From the NCBI GenBank assembly GCA_038236905.1, contig JBBRZG010000132.1, positions 1-10,011 on the forward strand: a stretch of 10,011 nt of DNA, read 5' to 3'. Positions within the stretch are counted from its first letter, which is position 1. Every line of letters starts with the position of its first letter. The notes beneath the pieces were generated by a model. That model searched no databases, was not told where the DNA came from, and saw nothing but the letters and a program-made list of their open reading frames with translations. Made by a program: the position numbers and the translations under genes. Source of the DNA: UKL13-2 sp038236905. Lineage in GTDB: Bacteria; Pseudomonadota; Gammaproteobacteria; Burkholderiales; Usitatibacteraceae. Below, piece by piece: positions 1 through 5,956 of the stretch.

Positions 1-199
1 AAAAATTACGTTTTCCAATATGCATAAGACCCTCCGAGGTTTAGTTTGAGCGATTCTCAAAACGCCCTGCAGCTCTTAAAAAATCTGACCATCAGTAGAT
101 CGCGTGCCTAGTCTAAACTCGCTGCCAGCATCGTGACTTGGTGCAGATCAATGCTCTTCGCTCGCTGTGTGAGGTGGCTAGGTTTTACCATTGCGAGCG
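1..199. other. Gene-free left edge, downstream of the VOC gene
   Basis: I find no convincing gene here; the open frames lack ribosome binding sites and protein-like composition. Just past the VOC stop codon there is a 7-bp inverted repeat, CGCTCGC at 159-165 and GCGAGCG at 193-199, with a 27-nt loop. It could form a weak terminator for the minus-strand gene, but there is no T-run. A smaller 6-bp repeat (TTTGAG 45-50, CTCAAA 56-61) has no obvious role. Confidence 0.4.
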
Positions 200-580
200 T
201 TAATACATGCGCTTCATTGCACACACTTTATTGCCCGCAGGATCACGCAAATACGCGAGGTACAGTTGTCCCTTCGGGCCTTCACGAAGGCCGGGCGGAT
301 CTTCACACGCCGTGCCGCCGTTGGCCACACCCGTCGCGTGCCACGTATTGCCGATTTCCGGGCTATCGACCGCAAAACCAATCGTGCCGCCGTTGGCAGC
401 ACACGCCGCCTCGCCGTTGATCGGTTTGCTAATGGCGAAAACGCCGGTTTTGGTCATATAAAACACACGGCCCTTATCGTCCATTCTGCCGGGCGGCACA
501 CCGAGCGTGCCCAAGATGGCGTCATAGAATTTCTTTGAAGCGTTGATGTCGTTGGCACCGACCATGATGTGGCTGAACAT
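200..580 (-). CDS. VOC superfamily (glyoxalase/bleomycin-resistance fold) protein
   Basis: A 126-residue single-domain protein of the vicinal oxygen chelate superfamily. The N-terminus MFSHIMVGANDINASKKFYD has the usual first strand, His4 (a typical metal-ligand position) and an S-x-x-FYD helix. The middle strand TIGFAV is at 66-71 and the C-terminal YLAYLRDPAGNK at 107-118 is the family signature. One such domain of about 125 residues is normal; the active form is usually a dimer. Members include glyoxalase I-like enzymes, dioxygenases and antibiotic-binding proteins, and the substrate cannot be told from sequence. In the YLAYLRDP strand I cannot place the usual metal-binding Glu with certainty. 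The ATG is supported by GGGAG about 9 nt upstream. The gene stands alone, divergent from the lipoprotein gene. It is probably cytosolic, as no signal peptide is seen. Confidence 0.85.
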   Translation of the reverse strand: MFSHIMVGANDINASKKFYDAILGTLGVPPGRMDDKGRVFYMTKTGVFAISKPINGEAACAANGGTIGFAVDSPEIGNTWHATGVANGGTACEDPPGLREGPKGQLYLAYLRDPAGNKVCAMKRMY

Positions 581-792
581 TGTTTTTCTCCCGTAGATTG
601 AGCAAGCGATAGTACGCCACTATGGGTGTCGTCTCAAGGCGGGAGAGCCCCGTCTGAATTGCCGACGCGGCGTAGCGCCTGTCACTACGCTGGGTAGTGA
701 CTCCCGCAACCCACGCGCTTTCCACTGGCGGACGTGATGCCACATCGTGCACATTTCGTTTGCAGGCATGTGCCTGTCCACGAAAGGACTTT
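581..792. promoter_or_regulatory. Divergent intergenic region with nested inverted repeats
   Basis: This 212-nt spacer lies between two divergent genes and must hold both promoters, though I see no convincing -35/-10 pair. It contains an unusual cluster of inverted repeats at 639-707 (listed separately). The codons between 697 and 793 can be read in frame with the lipoprotein, but they are better treated as untranslated because a signal peptide begins at 793. Confidence 0.5.
639..707. repeat. Nested inverted repeats able to fold as a branched stem structure
   Basis: An outer arm pair GCGGGAG (639-645) and CTCCCGC (701-707) encloses two inner hairpins. One is GGCG-TAG-CGCC (669-679). The other is a perfect 8-bp stem, GTCACTAC (681-688) and GTAGTGAC (694-701), with a 5-nt loop. 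C701 is shared by the outer arm and the larger inner hairpin. There is no T-run after it, so it is not a standard terminator. It could be a structured leader of the lipoprotein mRNA, a dispersed REP-like element, or chance. Confidence 0.4.
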
Positions 793-1260
793 ATGTCGCG
801 AATCTCTGTTCCACGCGCATCATTGCTGGTTGCTGTTCCGCTGTTGGTATCGCTAGCGGGCTGCTATGTTATTCCTATCGATAATCAAGGCCGGCCCTCG
901 AATATCGCTTATTCGCCCGTGCCGCCACCATATCCCATCCTGCCGCCTGCGCCGTCACAGATCAATCTCGTCGCGCGACTTTATCCAGCCAATGATGCCG
1001 CGGCATCGACCGGCATTCTGATCGGTCAGGTGGTTAATAATCTCAACGGCCGCGGCACGTTTAACGTCAATGCGGGCAACGAAAGTTTTTCGGGCGAGGC
1101 CACCCGCAGCGGCCAGGATGCACATCAGGGCAATGCCAATGCCGCCGGCTCGCGCGGCGGTTATGTGCGTTGCGCCTATACGATGAACACGAGTAGCCAG
1201 GGTAGCGGTGAATGCACTTTTTCCAGCGGTGGGCGCTATACGATGCATTTGGGTGGTTAA
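793..1260 (+). CDS. Small predicted lipoprotein of unknown function
   Basis: A 155-residue protein with a lipoprotein signal peptide: basic start (MSRISVPR), hydrophobic core, then lipobox L21-A22-G23-C24. After Cys24 comes a Pro-rich linker (about 42-54, with VPPPYPILPPAP). A Gly/Asn/Ser-rich C-terminal domain follows, with motifs such as LVARLYPAND, LNGRGTFNVN, SFSGEATR and RGGYVRCAYTMN. Cys127 and Cys141 in that domain could form a disulfide in the periplasm. From memory, similar lipoproteins of unknown function occur in Burkholderiales, but I cannot name a characterised one. The ATG at 793 is chosen because it starts the signal peptide and AAGGA sits about 5 nt upstream; an in-frame ATG at 697 would add 32 non-signal-like residues. 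Residue Tyr after the Cys does not suggest inner-membrane retention by the Asp+2 rule, so outer-membrane anchoring is likely. Confidence 0.75.
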   Translation: MSRISVPRASLLVAVPLLVSLAGCYVIPIDNQGRPSNIAYSPVPPPYPILPPAPSQINLVARLYPANDAAASTGILIGQVVNNLNGRGTFNVNAGNESFSGEATRSGQDAHQGNANAAGSRGGYVRCAYTMNTSSQGSGECTFSSGGRYTMHLGG

Positions 1261-1307
1261 ACCCGCGTTCAGATCGCTGCTGCAAATAAAGCAAGAAGCC
1301 CTTATTC

Positions 1308-1347
1308 GGCGGGCATCCTGGCGCATAAGTGCGCCAAGATGCCCGCC
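1308..1347. terminator. Strong hairpin terminator between convergent genes
   Basis: Perfect arms GGCGGGCATC (1308-1317) and GATGCCCGCC (1338-1347) enclose a second stem, GGCGCA (1320-1325) and TGCGCC (1330-1335), with a TAAG loop. Short unpaired CT and AA form a small internal loop. TTTACTT follows on the plus strand and a short T/A-rich stretch follows on the minus strand. It sits between the ends of the lipoprotein gene and ilvA, so it probably terminates both. Confidence 0.85.
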
Positions 1348-1361
1348 TTTACTTGCGTTCT

Positions 1362-2873
1362 CTATTTCAAAAAAATCTGATAAGCGGGATTCTCGGTCTC
1401 GTCCACATATTCGAAGCCGAGCGTTTTCAGGAATTTTGTGAAGCCGCTACGTTCATTTTTGGGAATTTGCAGGCCGACCAGAATTCGGCCCACGTCCGCG
1501 CCGTGGTTGCGGTAATGGAACAAGCTGATGTTCCAATTTGGACTCATGCTGGTCAGGAATCTCATCAACGCGCCAGGGCGTTCGGGGAATTCAAAACGAT
1601 AAATCGATTCTTTATGCGCCAGCGGTGAACGTCCGCCCACCAGATGCCGCACATGCAGTTTCGCCATTTCATCATCGGTGAGATCAATTGTTTTGAAGCC
1701 GTGTTTATTAAAATGGGCGACCAGTTTTTTCGCTTCATCCGGCCCTTGTATTTGTACGCCAACAAATAAATGTGCAACCTTGGCATCCGCAATACGGTAA
1801 TTGAATTCAGTCACGTTACGCGGCCCGATCAGCTCGCAAAAACGGCGGAAGCTGCCGCGCGTTTCGGGCACGGTTACCGCGAGCAATGCCTCGTGATGCT
1901 CGCCGACCTGCGCGCGCTCAGCGACAAATCGCAGCCGGTCAAAATTCATGTTTGCGCCACAACAGATCGCCACGAATGTTTTATCTTTTACTTTTTCGCG
2001 AGCGATATAGTGTCTGATGCCCGCCAATGCCAAGCCCCCCGATGGTTCCATCACGGAACGCGTATCCTGATAAATGTCCTTGATCGCTGCACAAATTTCA
2101 TCGGTCGATACCAAGACGATTTCATCGACCAATTCCTTGGCCATGCGAAATGTTTCTTTGCCGACCTGCTTCACGGCCACGCCATCTGCAAATAAATTTA
2201 CATGCGACAAGGTCACGCGTTTATTGGCTTTCAGCGATTGATACATTGCGTTTGAGTCGACTGGTTGCACTCCGATGATTTTCGTTTTCGGTGACAACGC
2301 TTTGATGTAGGCCGCAATACCGGCAATCAAACCGCCTCCGCCTATCGGTACAAAAACCGCATCAATCGGGTGTTGATGTTGACGCAAAATTTCCATGCCG
2401 ATGGTGCCCTGGCCTGCGATAACCAGCGGATCATCATAAGGATGGACGTAGATTAAATTTTTGGTTATCGCCAGTTGGTTGGCAAAGCCGCTGGCCTCGT
2501 GATAGCTGTCGCCATGCAATACCACCGCCGCGCCGCGTCTTGCGACCGCATCCACCTTGATTTTGGGAGTGGTGACGGGCATCACAATAGTGGCTTTGCA
2601 GTTGAGTTTTTGTGCGGCCAGCGCCACGCCCTGCGCATGATTGCCCGCGCTCGCGCAAATCACGCCGCGCTTCAGTTCTGCCGCCGTCAAGTGCGCCATT
2701 TTGTTATACGCGCCGCGCAGCTTGAATGAGAATACGGGCTGCAGATCTTCGCGTTTGAGCAACACGCGGTTACCGATGGATTGCGAAATACCGACCGCGA
2801 GCTCCAGCGGCGACTCAATCGCGACGTCATACACCCGTGCAGTCAAAATACGCTTGAGATAATCTTCTTTCAC
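1362..2873 (-). CDS. ilvA: Threonine ammonia-lyase, biosynthetic (threonine deaminase)
   Basis: Cytosolic PLP enzyme converting L-threonine to 2-oxobutanoate and ammonia, the committed step of isoleucine synthesis. At 503 residues it is the long allosteric form (E. coli IlvA is 514). The catalytic domain (about 1-320) has the PLP lysine in SFKLRGAYN (Lys51), SAGNHAQGVA at 75-84, and the phosphate-binding glycine loop PIGGGGLIAG at 177-186. Two ACT-like regulatory regions follow, about 325-400 (ALLAVTVPETRGSFRRFCEL) and 420-500 (YRFEFPERPGALMRFL). These normally sense isoleucine and valine, so feedback control is expected. The start is GTG, since no in-frame ATG lies nearby upstream; AAGGG sits 5 nt before it, and homologues as I recall them begin close to DYLK. 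It is divergent from rpiA, convergent with the lipoprotein gene, and not linked to other ilv genes here. Confidence 0.97.
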   Translation of the reverse strand: MKEDYLKRILTARVYDVAIESPLELAVGISQSIGNRVLLKREDLQPVFSFKLRGAYNKMAHLTAAELKRGVICASAGNHAQGVALAAQKLNCKATIVMPVTTPKIKVDAVARRGAAVVLHGDSYHEASGFANQLAITKNLIYVHPYDDPLVIAGQGTIGMEILRQHQHPIDAVFVPIGGGGLIAGIAAYIKALSPKTKIIGVQPVDSNAMYQSLKANKRVTLSHVNLFADGVAVKQVGKETFRMAKELVDEIVLVSTDEICAAIKDIYQDTRSVMEPSGGLALAGIRHYIAREKVKDKTFVAICCGANMNFDRLRFVAERAQVGEHHEALLAVTVPETRGSFRRFCELIGPRNVTEFNYRIADAKVAHLFVGVQIQGPDEAKKLVAHFNKHGFKTIDLTDDEMAKLHVRHLVGGRSPLAHKESIYRFEFPERPGALMRFLTSMSPNWNISLFHYRNHGADVGRILVGLQIPKNERSGFTKFLKTLGFEYVDETENPAYQIFLK

Positions 2874-2970
2874 GTGCGCCCTTTTATTTTTCCTAGCGGT
2901 TGCGCTTGAATTTGTGTTCGCGCGGTCAAGTTGAGTCAGAATAGCTCAACAATTTAGCAGGAAATTCGAT
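2874..2970. promoter_or_regulatory. Divergent ilvA/rpiA control region
   Basis: This AT-rich spacer must carry the promoters of ilvA (leftward) and the rpiA transcript (rightward). I see no strong sigma70 pair and no isoleucine-rich attenuator peptide for ilvA. A 6-bp inverted repeat, GTTGAG (2930-2935) and CTCAAC (2945-2950), could be an operator half-site pair or a small leader hairpin. Confidence 0.4.
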
Positions 2971-3018
2971 ATGCTTGAATGTTGCCCCACAACCAACGCT
3001 TGTGCCGAATTTACATAG
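2971..3018 (+). CDS. Possible 15-residue leader peptide upstream of rpiA
   Basis: A short ORF reads MLECCPTTNACAEFT and then TAG. It has a much better ribosome binding site than rpiA itself: AGGAAA at 2959-2964, 6 nt before the ATG. Its stop codon ends 8 nt before the rpiA ATG, in a different frame, a geometry suited to translational coupling or leader-peptide control. Three Cys in 15 residues (4, 5, 11) would be notable if the peptide senses cysteine or redox state, but that is speculation. An ORF this short can arise by chance; the placement is the only real support. Confidence 0.4.
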   Translation: MLECCPTTNACAEFT

Positions 3019-3026
3019 ATGAAATC

Positions 3027-3704
3027 ATGGACCAGAACGCTCTCAAACTAGCCGCCGCAAAGCTCGCACTCGATTACGTTGAAGACAACACCATCATCGG
3101 GGTGGGCACCGGCTCGACGGTGAACTTTTTCATCGCAGAGTTAATTCGCACCAAGGCGCCGATCAAGGCCGCGGTTTCCAGCTCAGTTGCCAGCAGTAAA
3201 TTACTGCGCGAGGGTGGATTTGAGGTCATGGAATTGAACGATGCCGGTACGTTGTCCATATATGTCGACGGCGCCGATGAAATAACCCGCGATCTCGCCA
3301 TGATCAAAGGCGGCGGCGCAGCATTGACTCGCGAAAAAATTGTGGCTGCCGCAAGCGAGAAGTTTATTTGCATTGCCGATGCATCAAAGCAGGTTTCTGT
3401 TCTGGGCAAATTCCCGCTGCCGGTAGAGGTAATCCCGATGGCGCGTAGTTATGTGGCGCGCGAACTGGTGAAGCTGGGCGGGCATCCTGAATGGCGATTA
3501 GTGGACGGCAAGCCGGTGGTGACCGACAACGGCAACTGGATACTGGATGTGCGCGGCATGACCATTGCGCAACCGGTCGAGCTTGAAACGGCACTCAATC
3601 AAATCGCAGGCGTGGTCGCGAATGGTTTGTTCGCGCGGCGGGGCGCGGATGTGCTGTTGCTCGCCGGAAGCAAGGGTGTGGAGACGGTTTTGCGTAATTT
3701 GTAG
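3027..3704 (+). CDS. rpiA: Ribose-5-phosphate isomerase A
   Basis: Interconverts ribose 5-phosphate and ribulose 5-phosphate in the non-oxidative pentose phosphate pathway, supplying ribose for PRPP and nucleotides. At 225 residues it matches the family (E. coli 219). The phosphate-binding GVGTGSTVNFF starts at residue 25 and SSVASSKLL is at 52-60. The catalytic segments are YVDGADEI (Asp81, Asp84) and MIKGGGAALTREKI (Lys94, Glu103), at the same numbers as the E. coli active-site residues. The ATG at 3027 is chosen because MDQNALKLAAAKLALDYV aligns with usual RpiA starts. An in-frame ATG at 2979 would add 16 residues unlike the family. There is no clear Shine-Dalgarno at 3027, so translation may depend on the preceding leader ORF. 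phoU lies 140 nt downstream with its own promoter. Confidence 0.97.
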   Translation: MDQNALKLAAAKLALDYVEDNTIIGVGTGSTVNFFIAELIRTKAPIKAAVSSSVASSKLLREGGFEVMELNDAGTLSIYVDGADEITRDLAMIKGGGAALTREKIVAAASEKFICIADASKQVSVLGKFPLPVEVIPMARSYVARELVKLGGHPEWRLVDGKPVVTDNGNWILDVRGMTIAQPVELETALNQIAGVVANGLFARRGADVLLLAGSKGVETVLRNL

Positions 3705-3714
3705 AACTTGGTGT

Positions 3715-3746
3715 AGTTTGCGGCTCTTGCCAGTTTTGAGCCAACT
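3715..3746. terminator. Weak bulged hairpin after rpiA
   Basis: AGTT (3715-3718) and GGCTC (3722-3726) can pair with GAGCC (3738-3742) and AACT (3743-3746), with a 3-nt bulge and an 11-nt loop. There is no T-run after it, so if it ends rpiA transcription it is inefficient or factor-dependent. Confidence 0.3.
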
Positions 3747-3768
3747 TACCGGAACGCGTGCAACCGTC

Positions 3769-3802
3769 ACGTCACATTTTTGTCATACTGAGAGCCTAGA
3801 CT
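3769..3802 (+). promoter_or_regulatory. Pho box and -10 element of a predicted PhoB-activated phoU promoter
   Basis: Two 7-bp direct repeats with 11-nt period, ACGTCAC (3769-3775) and TTGTCAT (3780-3786), are separated by ATTT. This is the layout of an 18-bp Pho box, where GTCA is the core of each half. After exactly 10 nt comes TAGACT (3797-3802), a reasonable -10. The 10-nt spacing equals that between the Pho box and -10 of E. coli phoA as I recall it. No sigma70 -35 is needed at PhoB-dependent promoters. Position upstream of phoU strengthens the call. Confidence 0.65.
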
Positions 3803-3844
3803 TCGCAGATTCACGGAATAATAATTTTTTTATTGAAAAGTAAT

Positions 3845-4555
3845 ATGGCCAACGAACACATTTCGAAAAAATTTGATGCCGAACTTGAGGGCGTACGCTC
3901 TCGTGTCCTGCAAATGGGCGGCTTGGTTGAACAGCAAATTGTGCGGGCAATGGAGTGTTTGGCGCTGGGCGATATGGCGATGGCTGATCAAGTGATTGCG
4001 GACGATCATCGGGTGAATGCGCTGGAAGTCGGCATTGATGAAGACTGTGTTCATATCATCGCCAAGCGCCAGCCAGCGGCAGGCGACTTGCGCATGATTA
4101 TGGCTGTGGTCAAAACCATCACTGACTTGGAGCGCATCGGCGACGAAGCGCAAAAAATCGCACGCATGGCAAAAACCATCCACGCGCAGGATCGCCGACT
4201 ATCGACCCGCTTCGCCGAATTGCGTTACGCAAGCGATGTGGCGCTTGAGATGCTCAACACGGCGCTTGATGCCTTCGCGCGCCTCGATATTTCTGCGGCG
4301 GGTAAGGTCGTAAAACAAGATCAAATTGTTGACGAACAATTCCGCGCTATTTTGCGGCAGCTGATCACCTTCATGATGGAAGACCCGCGCACTATTTCAG
4401 CGGCGATTGATGTGCTGTTCATTGCCAAGGCGATCGAACGGATCGGCGATCACGCCAAGAACATGTCGGAGTACGTGGTTTATCTGGTCAAGGGCAAGGA
4501 TGTTCGACACATCACCCCCGAAGAGTTTGAGCGCGAGACTTCGTCGCTGGATTAG
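3845..4555 (+). CDS. phoU: Phosphate transport/signalling regulator PhoU
   Basis: A 236-residue cytosolic protein of two three-helix-bundle PhoU domains. PhoU restrains PhoR/PhoB signalling and modulates the Pst phosphate transporter when phosphate is ample. The start HISKKFDAELEGVRSRVLQMGGLVEQQ is typical. Both domains carry the metal-binding E-x-x-x-D helix, ERIGDEA at 96-102 and ERIGDHA at 198-204. ATG at 3845 is chosen over an in-frame TTG at 3833, because homologues begin just before HIS; the ribosome binding site is poor (GAAAAG). phoU is often the last gene of the pst operon, but here it is monocistronic between rpiA and a convergent pyr operon, with its own predicted Pho box. No pst, phoB or phoR gene is in the window. 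Confidence 0.96.
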   Translation: MANEHISKKFDAELEGVRSRVLQMGGLVEQQIVRAMECLALGDMAMADQVIADDHRVNALEVGIDEDCVHIIAKRQPAAGDLRMIMAVVKTITDLERIGDEAQKIARMAKTIHAQDRRLSTRFAELRYASDVALEMLNTALDAFARLDISAAGKVVKQDQIVDEQFRAILRQLITFMMEDPRTISAAIDVLFIAKAIERIGDHAKNMSEYVVYLVKGKDVRHITPEEFERETSSLD

Positions 4556-4595
4556 CGCTAATTTGCAATAGTCGTCACAAAATTAGCATTATCAA

Positions 4596-4626
4596 AAACG
4601 CCGCTCCTTTTAAAGGGGCGGCGTTT
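4596..4626. terminator. Bidirectional terminator between phoU and pyrC'
   Basis: Arms AACGCCGC (4597-4604) and GCGGCGTT (4618-4625) extend inward by T-G, C-G and C-G pairs and A-T pairs around a small TTA loop; an outer A4596-T4626 pair is possible. On the minus strand the stem is followed by TTTTTGAT, giving a good intrinsic terminator for pyrC'. On the plus strand it has a shorter T-run and may also end phoU. Confidence 0.85.
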
Positions 4627-4671
4627 CTAATTGCGTCTCAACACGGCTTGTGGAATGACATTTAAGTGGGC

Positions 4672-5955
4672 TTATGAAGGATGAACAATTCGCCCATTTA
4701 CCAGCGTATGGGTAACCTTGCCTTGTAATTCACGCCCCAAATACGGCGTGTTTTTCCCCTGGCTGACCAAGGTTTGCGCAGTGACCACCCAAAACGCCTG
4801 CGGATTAAAAATGCATATGTCAGCTGGCGCGCCCACTTCAAATCGACCCGCTGGCAAGCCCAATAGTCTGGCCGGATCGGAGGTGATCTTTTTAAGCGCT
4901 TTCGGCAGTGGCACATTGGCCTGCTCAGCCCATTTAAGCGTGAGCGATAGCAGCGTTTCAAGCGCTGTAGCGCCGGGCTCGGCCTCGCCAAACGGAACAT
5001 GTTTGGCATCATCATCCACCGGCGTATGGTCAGAACAAATCGCGTCGATGGTGCCATCAATAACGCCGCGCGATAAGGCGTCGCGATCACTCAAACCGCG
5101 CAGCGGCGGCGTGAATCGATATTGAGAGTCAAAATAACCAATATCGTAGTCCGTCAGCAGCAAATGATGAATGCCCACGTCGCAGGATAGCGGCAGATTT
5201 TCTGCTTTCGCGCGCCGCACCAGCTCCACACCCGCCGCACTCGATAGTCTCGCCAGGTGCACTCTGGCACCCGTATCACGCATGAGCAGGGTAATCGTGG
5301 AGATGGCGACAGTTTCAGCGCTGGTCGGTATGCTCGCTAGCCCCAAGCGCGACGCGACTTCGCCGTCGTGCGCAATGCCATCACGTGCCAAGTAGGCGTC
5401 TTGCGGGCGCAACCAGACGGTATAGCCGTGGGTCGCTGCGTATTGCATTGCACGGTACAAAACCTGGGTATCGACAATCGGCTGATCAGCCTGGAAAAAG
5501 CCGATGCAACCGGCTTCGGTCAGTTCCATCATCTCGGTCAGCTGCTTGCCTTTGAGGCCCAGCGTGAGCGCGCCCAATGGGTACACCCGCGCCTGATTGG
5601 CCATTTTCGCGCGCCGCGTCAGCATCTCGACCAGCCCCGGTTCATCCAGCACCGGATCCGTGTCCGGCGGGCACACTAGTGACGTGATACCGCCCGCAAC
5701 GGCCGCGCGCATTTCGCTCTCAAGGGTGGCACGATATTCGAAGCCGGGCTCGCGCAGGCGGGCGCTTAAATCCACCAAGCCCGGGCAGACAATTTTGCCG
5801 GATGCATCGATCACTTTATCGGCGACGGCGCTTTGTCCCCATGGTGGCGTGACGCCGATGCGGGCAATCAGGCCATTGTCGATATACAGCGTGGCATTTT
5901 CATTACGGTTGATGGCAGGATCGATCAGACGCGCGTTTTTGATTTCGATTTTCAT
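4672..5955 (-). CDS. pyrC: Dihydroorotase-like protein lacking metal ligands (PyrC', ATCase partner)
   Basis: A 427-residue member of the class I dihydroorotase family that appears catalytically dead. Where active enzymes have D-x-H-x-H-x-R-E-P-G, this has DLSARLREPG (62-71), so both histidines are lost (Ser64, Arg66). The HAED-like motif has become RPQD (183-186), and the histidine before LS is replaced in ARLSS (Arg236). HHLLLTD (263-269) and SDHTP (308-312, Asp309) survive. In Pseudomonas and Burkholderia an inactive PyrC' like this is encoded next to pyrB and is needed to assemble the active dodecameric aspartate transcarbamoylase; I infer the same role. The fold is otherwise intact at full length, with no sign of decay, so it is not a pseudogene. 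Its ATG follows the pyrB stop by 1 nt, suggesting coupled translation. A functional dihydroorotase must lie elsewhere. Confidence 0.95.
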   Translation of the reverse strand: MKIEIKNARLIDPAINRNENATLYIDNGLIARIGVTPPWGQSAVADKVIDASGKIVCPGLVDLSARLREPGFEYRATLESEMRAAVAGGITSLVCPPDTDPVLDEPGLVEMLTRRAKMANQARVYPLGALTLGLKGKQLTEMMELTEAGCIGFFQADQPIVDTQVLYRAMQYAATHGYTVWLRPQDAYLARDGIAHDGEVASRLGLASIPTSAETVAISTITLLMRDTGARVHLARLSSAAGVELVRRAKAENLPLSCDVGIHHLLLTDYDIGYFDSQYRFTPPLRGLSDRDALSRGVIDGTIDAICSDHTPVDDDAKHVPFGEAEPGATALETLLSLTLKWAEQANVPLPKALKKITSDPARLLGLPAGRFEVGAPADICIFNPQAFWVVTAQTLVSQGKNTPYLGRELQGKVTHTLVNGRIVHPS

Positions 5956-5956
5956 G

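Noticed and set aside
45..61. TTTGAG/CTCAAA inverted repeat as a terminator
   Set aside because: A 6-bp AT-rich stem without a T-run, about 140 nt past the nearest gene end, is expected by chance.
697..792. N-terminal extension of the lipoprotein from the ATG at 697
   Set aside because: The 32 added residues would precede the signal peptide and hide it; AAGGA directly before the ATG at 793 supports the shorter form.
955..1326. Minus-strand open frame of 123 codons opposite the lipoprotein gene
   Set aside because: It lies antisense to a gene with a clear signal peptide and lipobox, runs into the terminator hairpin, and has no ribosome binding site or family motif.
1770..2195. Plus-strand open frame of 141 codons inside ilvA
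   Set aside because: It is an antisense shadow of the ilvA coding sequence with no ribosome binding site or recognisable domain.
2979..3026. Longer RpiA starting at 2979
   Set aside because: The extra 16 residues have no family counterpart, and AGGAAA is 14 nt from that ATG, too far; active-site numbering matches E. coli when counted from 3027.
4672..5955. pyrC' as a decaying pseudogene because its metal ligands are lost
   Set aside because: The frame is full length with no stops, is tightly coupled to pyrB, and the same ligand loss is known in functional ATCase partners.
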